Shown here piece by piece: positions 44,620 to 55,510 of a stretch of 64,000 nt of DNA. The stretch is from Micromonospora tulbaghiae (GTDB lineage: Bacteria > Actinomycetota > Actinomycetes > Mycobacteriales > Micromonosporaceae): positions 124,001-188,000 of the forward strand of contig NZ_FMCQ01000009.1 in NCBI RefSeq assembly GCF_900091605.1, given 5' to 3'. The notes below the pieces were generated by a model. The model searched no databases, was not told the origin of the DNA, and worked only from the letters and a program-made list of their open reading frames with translations. Position 1 is the stretch's first letter. Every line of letters begins with the position of its first letter. The position numbers and the translations under genes are program-made.

Positions 44620-44805
44620 TTACCAGGAAGCCTTGGACACGCCGGGCAGCTCACCGCGGTGGGCCATCTCCCGGATGCACACCCGGCAGAGACCGAACTT
44701 GCGGTAGACCGCCTTCGGACGCCCGCACCGCTGGCAGCGGGTGTACGCGCGAACCGAGAACTTCGGCTTCGCGGCCGCCTTGATGATCAGCGCCTTCTTG
44801 GCCAT
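44620..44805 (-). CDS. rpsN: 30S ribosomal protein S14 type Z
   Basis: 61 aa, zinc-binding form with CQRCGRPKAVYRKFGLCRVC. The presence of this form in the spc operon is usual for actinobacteria. It follows rplE with almost no gap. Confidence 0.97.
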   Translation of the reverse strand: MAKKALIIKAAAKPKFSVRAYTRCQRCGRPKAVYRKFGLCRVCIREMAHRGELPGVSKASW

Positions 44806-44806
44806 C

Positions 44807-45376
44807 TCAGTTCTCCTTGAACGGGAAGCCCAGGAGCTTGAGCAGCGCCCGGCCCTCGTCGTCGGTCGTGGCGGTCGTGACCACCGTGATGTCCATGCCC
44901 CGCTGGCGATCGATCTTGTCCTGGTCGATCTCGTGGAACACCGACTGCTCGGTCAGGCCGAACGTGTAGTTGCCGTGCCCGTCGAGCTTGCGCCCGTCCA
45001 GGCCGCGGAAGTCACGGATACGCGGCAGCGCGATCGAGAGCAGCCGGTCCAGGAACTCCCACATCCGGTCGCCGCGCAGGGTGACCTTCGCGCCGATCGG
45101 CATGCCCTCGCGGAGCTTGAACTGCGCGATGGACTTGGTGGCCCGCCGGACCTGCGGCTTCTGGCCGGTGATGGTGGCCAGGTCGCGGACAGCCCCGTCG
45201 ATCAGCTTGGCGTCGCGAGCGGCCTCGCCGACACCCATGTTGACGACGATCTTGACCAGCCGCGGCACCTGCATCGGGTTGGCGAACTCGAACTGCTTCT
45301 GCAGGTCGGCCACCACCTCGTTGCGGTACCGCTCCTTGAGGCGCGGCAGGGTCTTGGTTTCGGTAGCCGTGGTCAT
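44807..45376 (-). CDS. rplE: 50S ribosomal protein L5
   Basis: 189 aa. Contacts 5S rRNA and the P-site tRNA. LKERYRNEVVADLQKQFEFANPMQVPRLVKIVVNMGVGEA and KSIAQFKLREGMPIGAKVTLRGDRMWEFLDRLL are diagnostic. The ATG overlaps the rplX stop by one base. Confidence 0.97.
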   Translation of the reverse strand: MTTATETKTLPRLKERYRNEVVADLQKQFEFANPMQVPRLVKIVVNMGVGEAARDAKLIDGAVRDLATITGQKPQVRRATKSIAQFKLREGMPIGAKVTLRGDRMWEFLDRLLSIALPRIRDFRGLDGRKLDGHGNYTFGLTEQSVFHEIDQDKIDRQRGMDITVVTTATTDDEGRALLKLLGFPFKEN

Positions 45377-45696
45377 CAGAGGTCCTTACCGGTGCTACGC
45401 GCGATGCGGACCTTCTGGCCGTTGTCGTCGATCCGGTAGCCGACGCGGGTCGGCTTGCCGTCGGAGTCCAGGACCATCACGTTCGAGACGTGGATCGGGG
45501 CCTCCTGGGTGACGATGCCACCGGTCTTGGCGCCACGCTGGGTGGTGCTGATACGGGTGTGCTTCTTGACCCGGTTCACGCCCTCGACCAGGACCTTGTC
45601 CTGCCGCGGGTAGGCCGCGATGACCTTGCCCTTGGCACCCTTGTCCTTGCCGGCGATGACGACGACCGTGTCGCCCTTCTTGACCTTCACGGTCAC
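45376..45696 (-). CDS. rplX: 50S ribosomal protein L24
   Basis: 106 aa. The KOW domain KVKKGDTVVVIAGKDKGAKGKVIAAYP opens the protein, followed by VEGVNRVKKHTRIS and HVSNVMVLDSDGKPTRVGYRID. GTG 45696 overlaps the rplN stop by 4 nt with GGAGG 4 nt upstream; GTG 45690 is a plausible alternative with 10-nt spacing. Confidence 0.95.
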   Translation of the reverse strand: MTVKVKKGDTVVVIAGKDKGAKGKVIAAYPRQDKVLVEGVNRVKKHTRISTTQRGAKTGGIVTQEAPIHVSNVMVLDSDGKPTRVGYRIDDNGQKVRIARSTGKDL

Positions 45697-46061
45697 AACA
45701 CCTCCGGCGCGAGAGAGATGATCTTCATGAACCGCTTGTCCCGCAGCTCCCGGCCCACCGGGCCGAAGATGCGGGTACCGCGCGGGTCCCCGCCGTCCTT
45801 GATGATGACGGCGGCGTTCTCGTCGAAGCGGATGTACGACCCGTCCGGCCGCCGCTTCTCCTTGGCGGTCCGAACGACGACGGCCTTGACGACGTCGCCC
45901 TTCTTCACACCGGCACCGGGGATCGCGTCCTTGACGGTGGCCACGATGACGTCGCCGATGCTCGCGTAGCGCCGACCGGAGCCGCCGAGCACCCGGATGC
46001 ACAGGATCTCCCGGGCACCCGTGTTGTCGGCGACGCGCAGTCGCGACTCCTGCTGAATCAC
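45693..46061 (-). CDS. rplN: 50S ribosomal protein L14
   Basis: 122 aa, exact family length. MIQQESRLRVADNTGAREILCIRVLGGSGRRYASIGDVIVATVKDAIPGAGVKKGDVVKAVVVRT is diagnostic. Sits at the subunit interface. The start is GTG 46061. Confidence 0.97.
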   Translation of the reverse strand: MIQQESRLRVADNTGAREILCIRVLGGSGRRYASIGDVIVATVKDAIPGAGVKKGDVVKAVVVRTAKEKRRPDGSYIRFDENAAVIIKDGGDPRGTRIFGPVGRELRDKRFMKIISLAPEVL

Positions 46062-46085
46062 GTCTATCTCCTATGTCTGCCGGTT

Positions 46086-46110
46086 CTCCGGCCGCTCGGG
46101 GCGGCCGGAG
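46086..46110 (-). other. stem-loop in rpsQ-rplN spacer
   Basis: A perfect 10-bp stem CTCCGGCCGC (46086-46095) with 46101-46110 and a 5-nt loop TCGGG. Lies in the 97-nt gap between rpsQ and rplN, where S10 and spc operons are often divided. Confidence 0.55.
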
Positions 46111-46158
46111 CCTGGCGGAACCTGCGCCCGACCGAGACCGGCCGAGCTCGAGCCTTCG

Positions 46159-46434
46159 CTACTTGGCCTTCTCGAGGATCTCCACGATCCGCCAGCGCTT
46201 GGTGGCGGACAGCGGCCGGGTCTCCATGATCAGGACCCGGTCTCCGATGCCGGCCGCGTTCTGCTCGTCGTGGACCTTCAGCTTGCGCGTACGGCGCAGG
46301 ATCTTGCCGTACAGCGCGTGCTTGACCCGGTCCTCGACCTCGACCACGACGGTCTTGTCCATCTTGTCGCTGACCACGAGGCCCTCGCGAACCTTGCGGC
46401 GGGCCCGCGCGGGGGCGGTGGTGTTCTCACTCAT
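46159..46434 (-). CDS. rpsQ: 30S ribosomal protein S17
   Basis: 91 aa, OB fold. KVREGLVVSDKMDKTVVVEVEDRVKHALYGKILRRTRKLKVHDEQNAAGIGDRVLIMETRPLSATKRW is diagnostic. ATG overlaps the rpmC stop by 4 nt. Confidence 0.97.
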   Translation of the reverse strand: MSENTTAPARARRKVREGLVVSDKMDKTVVVEVEDRVKHALYGKILRRTRKLKVHDEQNAAGIGDRVLIMETRPLSATKRWRIVEILEKAK

Positions 46435-46667
46435 GATGCAGTCACCTCAGTCGGCGCGGCCGAGAGACCCAGCTCACGCTCACGCATGATCGTGTAGATC
46501 CGGGCGATCTCCCGACGGATGACCTGCAGCCGCCGGTTGTTGTCCAGCTGCCCGGTTGCGCCCTGCACGCGGAGGTTGAACAGCTCCGCCTTCGCCTCGC
46601 GCAGCTTCGTGACCAGCTCCTCGTCGGAGAGCTCACGCAGCTCGGAGGCCTTGACGACCGCTGCCAT
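46431..46667 (-). CDS. rpmC: 50S ribosomal protein L29
   Basis: 78 aa: ELRELSDEELVTKLREAKAELFNLRVQGATGQLDNNRRLQVIRREIARIYTIMRERELG matches L29, at the exit of the peptide tunnel. Overlaps rplP by one base. Confidence 0.96.
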   Translation of the reverse strand: MAAVVKASELRELSDEELVTKLREAKAELFNLRVQGATGQLDNNRRLQVIRREIARIYTIMRERELGLSAAPTEVTAS

Positions 46668-47092
46668 CAGGATTCACCCACTTCGCGCGTAACAATGCGG
46701 CACTTCATCGGGAGCTTGTGGATCGCGCGACGCATCGCCTCTCGCGCGATCTGCTCGTTGGGGAAGGACATCTCGAAGAGAACCCGCCCCGGCTTCACGT
46801 TGGCGACCCACCACTCGGGCGAACCCTTGCCGGAACCCATCCGGGTCTCGGCCGGCTTCTTGGTGAGGGCCTGGTCCGGGAAGATCGTGATCCAGACCTT
46901 GCCGCCACGCTTGATGTGACGGGTCATCGCGATACGCGCCGACTCGATCTGGCGGTTGGTCACGTACGCCGGCTCGAGAGCCTGGATCCCGAACTCGCCG
47001 AACACCACCCGGTTACCACCCTTGGACGCGCCACTGCGGTCCGGGTGGTGCGGCTTGCGGAAGCCCTTCGGGGGCTTGCGCGGCATCAGCAT
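46667..47092 (-). CDS. rplP: 50S ribosomal protein L16
   Basis: 141 aa. [58 protein letters not shown] and [30 protein letters not shown] identify L16. It lies near the A site, where evernimicin/avilamycin-type drugs bind the ribosome. Confidence 0.97.
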
Positions 47093-47095
47093 CTG

Positions 47096-47983
47096 TCAGC
47101 CCTCCTGCTGCGTTTCTGCCGGCTGGGTAGCCGCCGGAGCCGAAGCTGCCGCGGCGACCGCAGCGCTGTCGACCGGCTCACCGGCCGGCGTCTCCGCCTG
47201 CTGCGCGATGGTGGTCGCGGCAGCCCGGCCGGCCTCGGTGCCACCGGCGGTCGTACCGGACGAGCCCGAGCGGCCACGGCGCGGCCGGTCCGGCCGGTCG
47301 CCACGGTCGCGGCGCGGGCCGCGCGACGGGGCGGCCTCGGCCGGGGCCTCGCGGCCCGGGACGGCGTCGCCCTTGTAGATCCAGACCTTCACGCCGATCC
47401 GGCCGAAGGTGGTACGGGCCTCGAAGAAGCCGTACTCGATGTTGGCCCGCAGCGTGTGCAGCGGAACCCGGCCCTCGCGGTAGAACTCGGTCCGGCTCAT
47501 CTCGGCGCCGCCGAGACGGCCCGAGACCTGAACCCGGATGCCCTTGCAGGCGGGGTTCTTCATCGCGGACTGCATCGCCTTGCGCATGGCCCGGCGGAAG
47601 CTGACCCGGCTGGACAGCTGCTCGGCGACGCCCTGGGCGACCAGCTGCGCGTCCGACTCGGGGTTCTTCACCTCGATGATGTTCAGCTGGACCTGCTTGC
47701 CGGTGAGCTTCTCCAGCTCGCCGCGGATCCGGTCGGCCTCCGCACCCTTACGGCCGATGACGATGCCCGGCCGGGCGGTGTGGATGTCGACGCGGACCCG
47801 GTCCCGGGTGCGCTCGATGTCGACCTTGGAGATGCCGGCGCGCTCGAGGCCCTTGGACATCATCCGGCGGATCTTGACATCCTCGCCGATGTAGTCCTTG
47901 TAGAGCTTGTCCGCGAACCAGCGGGACTTCCAGTCGGTCGAGATGCCGAGCCGGAACCCGGTCGGGTGAACCTTCTGACCCAT
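47096..47983 (-). CDS. rpsC: 30S ribosomal protein S3
   Basis: 295 aa. The KH and C-terminal domains occupy about 1-220 (MGQKVHPTGFRLGISTDWKSRWFADK, GIVIGRKGAEADRIRGELEKLTG, GRLGGAEMSRTEFYREGRVPLHTLRANIEYG). About 75 extra residues, first Arg/Gly-rich and then Ala/Glu/Thr-rich, form a disordered tail. Such tails are common in actinobacterial S3, though this one is long. The ATG shares one base with the rplV stop. Confidence 0.97.
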   Translation of the reverse strand: MGQKVHPTGFRLGISTDWKSRWFADKLYKDYIGEDVKIRRMMSKGLERAGISKVDIERTRDRVRVDIHTARPGIVIGRKGAEADRIRGELEKLTGKQVQLNIIEVKNPESDAQLVAQGVAEQLSSRVSFRRAMRKAMQSAMKNPACKGIRVQVSGRLGGAEMSRTEFYREGRVPLHTLRANIEYGFFEARTTFGRIGVKVWIYKGDAVPGREAPAEAAPSRGPRRDRGDRPDRPRRGRSGSSGTTAGGTEAGRAAATTIAQQAETPAGEPVDSAAVAAAASAPAATQPAETQQEG

Positions 47984-48432
47984 TACTCGGCACCCTCCGT
48001 CGTGCTCTGCTCCTCAGCGGCCGGCTTGGCCGGAGCGGCCTTCTTCGCCGACTTCTTCGGCGTGGCCGCCGCAACCGCCTCGACCGCCACGGTGATGTGG
48101 CAGGTGCGCTTGCGGATCCGGTACGCCCGGCCCTGCGCCCGCGGCCGGAACCGCTTCATGGTCGGGCCCTCGTCGACGAACGCCTCACTGACGAGCAGCG
48201 CGTCGGGGTCCAGCCGCTCGTTGTTCTCCGCGTTGGCGATCGCGCTCGCGAGCACCTTGTACACCTGCTCGCTCGCAGCCTGCGGCGCGAACTGCAGCAC
48301 CGTGAGCGCCTCCTTCGCGGGCAGGCCGCGGACGAGGTTGACCACCCGGCGCGCCTTCATCGGCGAGATGCGCACGTGCCGCGCAACCGCCCGCGCGCCC
48401 GGAAGCACCGGAGCGTCGCCCTTTCCTGGCAT
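47983..48432 (-). CDS. rplV: 50S ribosomal protein L22
   Basis: 149 aa. Core: ARAVARHVRISPMKARRVVNLVRGLPAKEALTVLQFAPQAASEQVYKVLASAIANAENN; then a Lys/Ala/Glu-rich tail of about 30 residues. The beta-hairpin that lines the peptide tunnel (macrolide area) is present (FRPRAQGRAYRIRKRTCHITV). Confidence 0.97.
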   Translation of the reverse strand: MPGKGDAPVLPGARAVARHVRISPMKARRVVNLVRGLPAKEALTVLQFAPQAASEQVYKVLASAIANAENNERLDPDALLVSEAFVDEGPTMKRFRPRAQGRAYRIRKRTCHITVAVEAVAAATPKKSAKKAAPAKPAAEEQSTTEGAE

Positions 48433-48472
48433 CGCTGTAACCCCTTGTTCCTCTATCCGTATGCCCGCGGCG

Positions 48473-48754
48473 TCAGCGCCGGCGGCTCTTCCGGTCGTCC
48501 TTCTCGTGACCCTTGAACGTGCGGGTCAGCGCGAACTCGCCGAGCTTGTGCCCGACCATGGCCTCGGTCACGAAGACCGGGACGTGCTTGCGTCCGTCGT
48601 GCACGGCGATCGTGTGACCCAGCATCTCCGGGATGATCGTCGAGCGCCGCGACCAGGTCTTGATGACGTTCTTCGAGCCCTTGTCGTTCTGCGTCTCCAC
48701 CTTCTTGAGCAGGTGGTCGTCGACGAACGGGCCCTTCTTCAGGCTGCGAGGCAT
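48473..48754 (-). CDS. rpsS: 30S ribosomal protein S19
   Basis: 93 aa, family length. MPRSLKKGPFVDDHLLKKVETQNDKGSKNVIKTWSRRSTIIPEMLGHTIAVHDGRKHVPVFVTEAMVGHKLGEFALTRTFKGH is unmistakable. Between rplB and rplV. Confidence 0.97.
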   Translation of the reverse strand: MPRSLKKGPFVDDHLLKKVETQNDKGSKNVIKTWSRRSTIIPEMLGHTIAVHDGRKHVPVFVTEAMVGHKLGEFALTRTFKGHEKDDRKSRRR

Positions 48755-48766
48755 GTCTTATCTCCC

Positions 48767-49606
48767 TCAGCCGCGCTTACGCGTGGCGTAGCGGCGGCGG
48801 ACGATCAGCCGGTCGCTCGGCTGGCCCTTACGACGGGTGCGGCCCTCGGGCTTACCCTGCGGGTTGACCGGGTGGCGACCACCGGAGGTCTTACCCTCAC
48901 CACCACCGTGCGGGTGGTCGACCGGGTTCATCGCGACACCACGGACGGTCGGGCGCTTGCCCTTCCACCGCATACGGCCGGCCTTACCCCAGTTGATGTT
49001 CGACTGGTCGGCGTTGCCGATCTCGCCGATGCTGGCGCGGCAGCGCACGTCCACGCGCCGGATCTCACCGGACGGCATACGCAGGGTCGCGTACGCGCCC
49101 TCACGGCCGAGCAGCTGGATGCCGACGCCGGCCGAGCGGGCCAGCTTGGCGCCGCCGCCCGGACGCAGCTCCACGTTGTGGATGGTGGTACCGACCGGGA
49201 TGTTGCGCAGCGGCAGGTTGTTGCCCGGCTTGATGTCGGCGCCCGGACCGGACTCGACGCGGTCGCCCTGCTTCAGGTCCTTCGGCGCGAGGATGTAACG
49301 CTTCTCGCCGTCGGCGTAGTGCAGCAGCGCGATACGCGCGGTGCGGTTCGGGTCGTACTCGATGTGGGCGACCTTCGCCGGCACGCCGTCCTTGTCGACC
49401 CGCTTGAAGTCGATCAGACGGTACTGGCGCTTGTGGCCGCCACCGTGGTGCCGCGTGGTGATCCGGCCGTGGGCGTTGCGTCCGCCCTTCTTCGGCAGCG
49501 GAGCCAGCAGCGACTTCTCGGGCGTCGACCGGGTGATCTCGGCGAAGTCGGCAACGCTCGAGCCACGCCGGCCCGGCGTCGTCGGCTTGTACTTACGGAT
49601 AGCCAT
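48767..49606 (-). CDS. rplB: 50S ribosomal protein L2
   Basis: 279 aa. Needed for subunit association and near the peptidyl transferase centre. MAIRKYKPTTPGRRGSSVADF, GRITTRHHGGGHKRQYRLIDF, RGVAMNPVDHPHGGGEGKTSGGRHPVNPQGKP; the conserved His of the HPHGGGEG loop is present. Confidence 0.97.
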   Translation of the reverse strand: MAIRKYKPTTPGRRGSSVADFAEITRSTPEKSLLAPLPKKGGRNAHGRITTRHHGGGHKRQYRLIDFKRVDKDGVPAKVAHIEYDPNRTARIALLHYADGEKRYILAPKDLKQGDRVESGPGADIKPGNNLPLRNIPVGTTIHNVELRPGGGAKLARSAGVGIQLLGREGAYATLRMPSGEIRRVDVRCRASIGEIGNADQSNINWGKAGRMRWKGKRPTVRGVAMNPVDHPHGGGEGKTSGGRHPVNPQGKPEGRTRRKGQPSDRLIVRRRYATRKRG

Positions 49607-49618
49607 TGTCTACACCCC

Positions 49619-49921
49619 TCAGCTGACCGGGCCGCCGAAGGCCTCGATACGGTCACCGTCAGCCAGCTTCACCATCGCGCGCTTGGTGTCCTTGCGCTTG
49701 CCGAACCCGGTACGGGTCCGCTTGCGCTTGCCCTCGCGGTTGAGCGTGTTGACCGTCAGGACGCGGACGTTGAAGATCTGCTGGATAGCGATCTTGATCT
49801 CGGTCTTGTTGGCGTCCGGGTGCACCAGGAAGGTGTACCAGTTGCGGTTCAGCTCGCTGTAGCTCTTCTCCGAGACGACCGGCGCGACGATGACGTCACG
49901 CGGATCGGCGATCGTGCTCAC
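49619..49921 (-). CDS. rplW: 50S ribosomal protein L23
   Basis: 100 aa. DPRDVIVAPVVSEKSYSELNRNWYTFLVHPDANKTEIKIAIQQIFNVRVLTVNT identifies L23, which docks trigger factor and SRP at the tunnel exit. The start is GTG 49921, overlapping the rplD stop. Confidence 0.97.
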   Translation of the reverse strand: MSTIADPRDVIVAPVVSEKSYSELNRNWYTFLVHPDANKTEIKIAIQQIFNVRVLTVNTLNREGKRKRTRTGFGKRKDTKRAMVKLADGDRIEAFGGPVS

Positions 49922-50583
49922 TTGCCATCCTCCTCGGTGGTCTCGGCCGGCACGCCCAGGAACTCGTCCAGGGCCTCCTTGGTGAAGACCACGTCGTCGG
50001 CCACCAGCACGTCGTAGGTGTTGAGCTGGCCGGCCTCGATCAGGTGCACCCGGCCGTCCTGCGTGTTGCGCAGGTTCCGCAGCGACACCCAGTTCAGCTC
50101 GTCGGTGCTGCTCAGCACGACCAGGACCCGGCGGGCCTGGGTCAGCTTGGTCAGCGTGGCCAGGGCCGCCTTGGTGGACGGCTTCTCACCCGAGACGAAC
50201 GCCTCGACGACGTGCACCTGGCCGGCGCGGGCCCGGTCCGAGAGGGCGCCACGCAGGGCGGCGGCCTTCATCTTCTTCGGGGTGCGCTGGCTGTAGTCGC
50301 GCGGCACCGGGCCGTGGACCACGCCACCGCCGGCGAACTGCGGCGCGCGGGTCGAGCCCTGGCGGGCACGACCGGTGCCCTTCTGCTTGTACGGCTTCTT
50401 GCCTCCACCGGAGACCTCGCCGCGGGTCTTCGTCTTGTGCGTACCCTGACGGGCCGCCGCAAGCTGGGCCACCACGACCTGGTGCATCAGGGCGATGTTG
50501 GCCTGTGCGTCGAAGATGTCGGCCGGCAGCTCGACGGAGCCGCTCTTGGCGCCTTCGACGTTGATGACGTCAACGGTGGTCAC
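49918..50583 (-). CDS. rplD: 50S ribosomal protein L4
   Basis: 221 aa. SGSVELPADIFDAQANIALMHQVVVAQLAAARQGTHKTKTRGEVSGGGKKPYKQKGTGRARQGSTRAPQFAGGGVVHGP includes the tunnel-lining loop. L4 regulates the S10 operon in enterobacteria; that leader is not conserved here. The start is GTG 50583, overlapping rplC. Confidence 0.97.
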   Translation of the reverse strand: MTTVDVINVEGAKSGSVELPADIFDAQANIALMHQVVVAQLAAARQGTHKTKTRGEVSGGGKKPYKQKGTGRARQGSTRAPQFAGGGVVHGPVPRDYSQRTPKKMKAAALRGALSDRARAGQVHVVEAFVSGEKPSTKAALATLTKLTQARRVLVVLSSTDELNWVSLRNLRNTQDGRVHLIEAGQLNTYDVLVADDVVFTKEALDEFLGVPAETTEEDGK

Positions 50584-51245
50584 TTGGCCGCACCGCCCTT
50601 CTTCACCTTCGCCTTGGCCGCAGTGCGGACCAGGACCAGCGCGCCCTTCGGGCCGGGGATGGCGCCGCGGACGAGCAGGAGGTTGTTCTCGGTGTCGACC
50701 GCCTGGACGGTCAGGTTCTGGACGGTGTAGCGCACGCCACCCATCCGGCCCGCCATCCGGGTGCCCTTGAAGACGCGACCCGGGGTCGCGCAGGCGCCGA
50801 TCGAGCCGGGCGAGCGGTGCTTGCGCTCGACACCGTGGCTGGCGCGCAGGCCGTGGAAGCCGTGCCGCTTCATCGGGCCGGCGTAGCCCTTGCCCTTGGT
50901 CTTTCCGGTCACGTCGATCACGACGCCGGCCGGGAACTGCTCGACCGTGACCTCGTGGCCCGGCGCGTAGTCCGCGGCGTCGGAGGTGCGCAGCTCGACG
51001 ATGTGCCGGCGCGGCGCGACGTCCGCCTTGGCGTAGTGCCCGGCGACCGGCTTCTTGACCTTGCGCGGGTCGATGACCCCGTACGCCAGCTGGACCGCGG
51101 AGTAGCCGTCCTTGTCGGCGCTACGAACCTGGCTCACGACGCACGGGCCGGCCTGAACCACGGTCACGGGCACAACCTTGTTGTTGTCCCAGACCTGGGT
51201 CATGCCGAGCTTGGCGCCCAGGATCCCCTTGACTTGCCTGTCCAT
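50580..51245 (-). CDS. rplC: 50S ribosomal protein L3
   Basis: 221 aa. MDRQVKGILGAKLGMTQVWDNNKVVPVTVVQAGPCVV, GKGYAGPMKRHGFHGLRASHGVERKHRSPGSIGACATPGRVFKGTRMAGRMG are diagnostic. Second gene of the S10 operon, just after rpsJ. Confidence 0.97.
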   Translation of the reverse strand: MDRQVKGILGAKLGMTQVWDNNKVVPVTVVQAGPCVVSQVRSADKDGYSAVQLAYGVIDPRKVKKPVAGHYAKADVAPRRHIVELRTSDAADYAPGHEVTVEQFPAGVVIDVTGKTKGKGYAGPMKRHGFHGLRASHGVERKHRSPGSIGACATPGRVFKGTRMAGRMGGVRYTVQNLTVQAVDTENNLLLVRGAIPGPKGALVLVRTAAKAKVKKGGAAK

Positions 51246-51256
51246 TTGTCCGGTCC

Positions 51257-51565
51257 CTACAGCTTGATCTCGATGTCGACGCCAGCCGGCAGGTCGAGGC
51301 GCATGAGCGAGTCGACCGTCTTCGGGGTCGGGTCGATGATGTCGATCAGACGCTTGTGCGTACGCATCTCGAAGTGCTCGCGCGAGTCCTTGTACTTGTG
51401 CGGCGAGCGGATGACGCAGAAACGGTTGATCTCCGTGGGCAGCGGCACCGGGCCAGCGACCTGCGCCCCGGTACGCGTCACCGTCTCGACGATCTTCCGA
51501 GCCGAGGAGTCGACGACCTCGTGGTCATAGGCCTTGAGCCGGATGCGGATCTTCTGTCCCGCCAT
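51257..51565 (-). CDS. rpsJ: 30S ribosomal protein S10
   Basis: 102 aa: [76 protein letters not shown]. First gene of the S10 operon. Val57-type loop residues linked to tetracycline/tigecycline effects lie in the [11 protein letters not shown] segment, which is wild-type-like here. ATG 51565 begins the conserved sequence; the open frame upstream is the structured leader. Confidence 0.97.
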
Positions 51566-51921
51566 GGTGGCTTCTGTTCCTTCTCTCGATGCCGCTGTGT
51601 TGCGGGCGCCTGTACCGGCTGGCACAGGCCCACTTCCGCCGACCCCCGCGGTCGGGCGTGTCGCGCCCGTGGGCCAGGCTCCGCCCCGGGACTCCGGAGC
51701 GATCCTCTGACCACGCGGTGGGTCATGGCGCCGGTCGCGGGAACCGCGACCTGGACGCCGCGCGAGGGTGGTTGACCGCCCGATGGCAGCCAACCACCCT
51801 ACGCGAGACAGTCTGACTCCCGGAGGTCCAGCGTTAACCGGACGCAGGTGACCGACCGTCGTTACGCAACCTGACTAGTATGCCGCACGACCGGCGGCGA
51901 CGCTAATCGGGGTTACCCAGC
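51566..51921 (-). promoter_or_regulatory. S10 operon leader / tuf downstream region
   Basis: 356 nt between tuf and rpsJ, no gene. Minus-strand structure includes a stem at 51765-51774 with 51791-51800, extended by 51761-51764 with 51802-51805 across one bulged base; a perfect 8-bp stem with 3-nt loop (51733-51740 with 51744-51751); and the motif at 51645-51664 that is identical to 56471-56490 in the rpsL leader. A -10-like CATACT at 51877-51882 (minus strand), with only a weak -35, may be the S10 promoter. Confidence 0.6.
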
Positions 51922-53115
51922 TCACTTGATGATCTTGGTGACGCGACCCGCGCCGACCGTACGACCACCCTCGCGGATCGCGAACTTCAGGTTGTCCTCC
52001 ATGGCGATGGGCTGGATCAGCTTCACCGACATCGAGGTGTTGTCGCCCGGCATGACCATCTCGGTGCCCTCGGGCAGCGTGACGACGCCGGTGACGTCCG
52101 TGGTCCGGAAGTAGAACTGCGGGCGGTAGTTCTGGAAGAACGGGGTGTGCCGGCCGCCCTCCTCCTTGGAGAGGATGTAGACCGTCGCCTCGAACTCCGT
52201 GTGCGGGGTCGTGGTGCCCGGCTTGATGACCACCATGCCGCGCTCGACGTCCTCGCGCTTGGTGCCACGCAGCAGCAGGCCGACGTTCTCGCCTGCGCGG
52301 GCGTCGTCCAGGGTCTTCCGGAACATCTCGATCGCGGTGACCTTGGTCTTGAAGCCCTTCTCGCGGATGCCGACGACCTCGACGTCCTCGTTCGGGAGCA
52401 GCACGCCACGCTCGACACGACCGGTGACGACGGTGCCACGACCGGTGATCGTGAACACGTCCTCGACGGGCATGAGGAACGGCTTCTCGGTCTCGCGCTC
52501 GGGCTGCGGGATCGCGGTGTCGACCGCGCTCATCAGCTCGAGCAGCTTCTCGGTCCACACCGGGTCGCCCTCGAGCGCCTTCAGCGCGGAGACCTGGACG
52601 ACCGGCAGGTCGTCACCCGGGTACTCCTGCGAGGAGAGCAGCTCGCGCACCTCGAGCTCGACGAGCTCCAGGAGCTCCTCGTCGTCGACCATGTCGCTCT
52701 TGTTGAGCGCCACGACGATGTACGGCACACCGACCTGACGGGCCAGCAGCACGTGCTCGCGGGTCTGCGGCATCGGGCCGTCGGTCGCCGCCACCACCAG
52801 GATCGCGCCGTCCATCTGCGCGGCACCGGTGATCATGTTCTTGATGTAGTCGGCGTGACCGGGGCAGTCGACGTGCGCGTAGTGACGCGCCTCGGTCTGG
52901 TACTCGACGTGCGCGATGGAGATCGTGATGCCGCGGGCCTTCTCCTCCGGCGCCTTGTCGATCTCGTCGAACGGCGTGTACGGGTTCAGGTCCGGGTACT
53001 GGTCGTGCAGGACCTTGGTGATGGCCGCCGTCAGCGTCGTCTTACCGTGGTCGATGTGACCAATGGTGCCGATGTTGACGTGCGGCTTAGTCCGCTCGAA
53101 CTTCGCCTTCGCCAC
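51922..53115 (-). CDS. tuf: elongation factor Tu
   Basis: 397 aa. GTP-dependent carrier of aminoacyl-tRNA. P-loop GHIDHGKT at 19-26, effector region with RGITISIAHVEYQTEARHYAHVDCPGHADYIKNM, and NKSD guanine motif. Domain 2/3 residues for kirromycin-type drugs appear standard. The start is GTG 53115, with AGGAGG upstream. Lies after fusA with a 222-nt gap that contains two short hairpins (53193-53208 and 53282-53299). Confidence 0.98.
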   Translation of the reverse strand: MAKAKFERTKPHVNIGTIGHIDHGKTTLTAAITKVLHDQYPDLNPYTPFDEIDKAPEEKARGITISIAHVEYQTEARHYAHVDCPGHADYIKNMITGAAQMDGAILVVAATDGPMPQTREHVLLARQVGVPYIVVALNKSDMVDDEELLELVELEVRELLSSQEYPGDDLPVVQVSALKALEGDPVWTEKLLELMSAVDTAIPQPERETEKPFLMPVEDVFTITGRGTVVTGRVERGVLLPNEDVEVVGIREKGFKTKVTAIEMFRKTLDDARAGENVGLLLRGTKREDVERGMVVIKPGTTTPHTEFEATVYILSKEEGGRHTPFFQNYRPQFYFRTTDVTGVVTLPEGTEMVMPGDNTSMSVKLIQPIAMEDNLKFAIREGGRTVGAGRVTKIIK

Positions 53116-53337
53116 TGGGTCCTCCTGTGGACTTTCTTGGTTCGTTCGCCCCGGCGCGCGGTTCGGCGCTTAGGACTCTGTCGACAGCCTTTCCGGCCGG
53201 AAGGCCGGAGAGCTTTTGTGGGTTCTGCGGCGATGAAGCCTACAGGCCCGGTCTCACGCAACCCGATCGAGGTGGCCGCGGGCGGGAGAACCCTCCCGCG
53301 ACCGCCCTCGCGTCATCGGATCAGCCGAGGGTGAGCG

Positions 53338-55434
<2,097 letters not shown>

Positions 55435-55474
55435 TTCAATCCCTACTTATCGTCGTCTCGACACAACTGGTGGC

Positions 55475-55503
55475 GGTTCCGGCGCCGGGCGGGCGCCGGA
55501 ACC
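55475..55503 (-). other. stem-loop in rpsG-fusA spacer
   Basis: A perfect 12-bp stem GGTTCCGGCGCC (55475-55486) with 55492-55503 and a 5-nt loop. It starts 7 nt after the rpsG stop on the minus strand, inside the str operon. Confidence 0.6.
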
Positions 55504-55510
55504 TCAGGTG

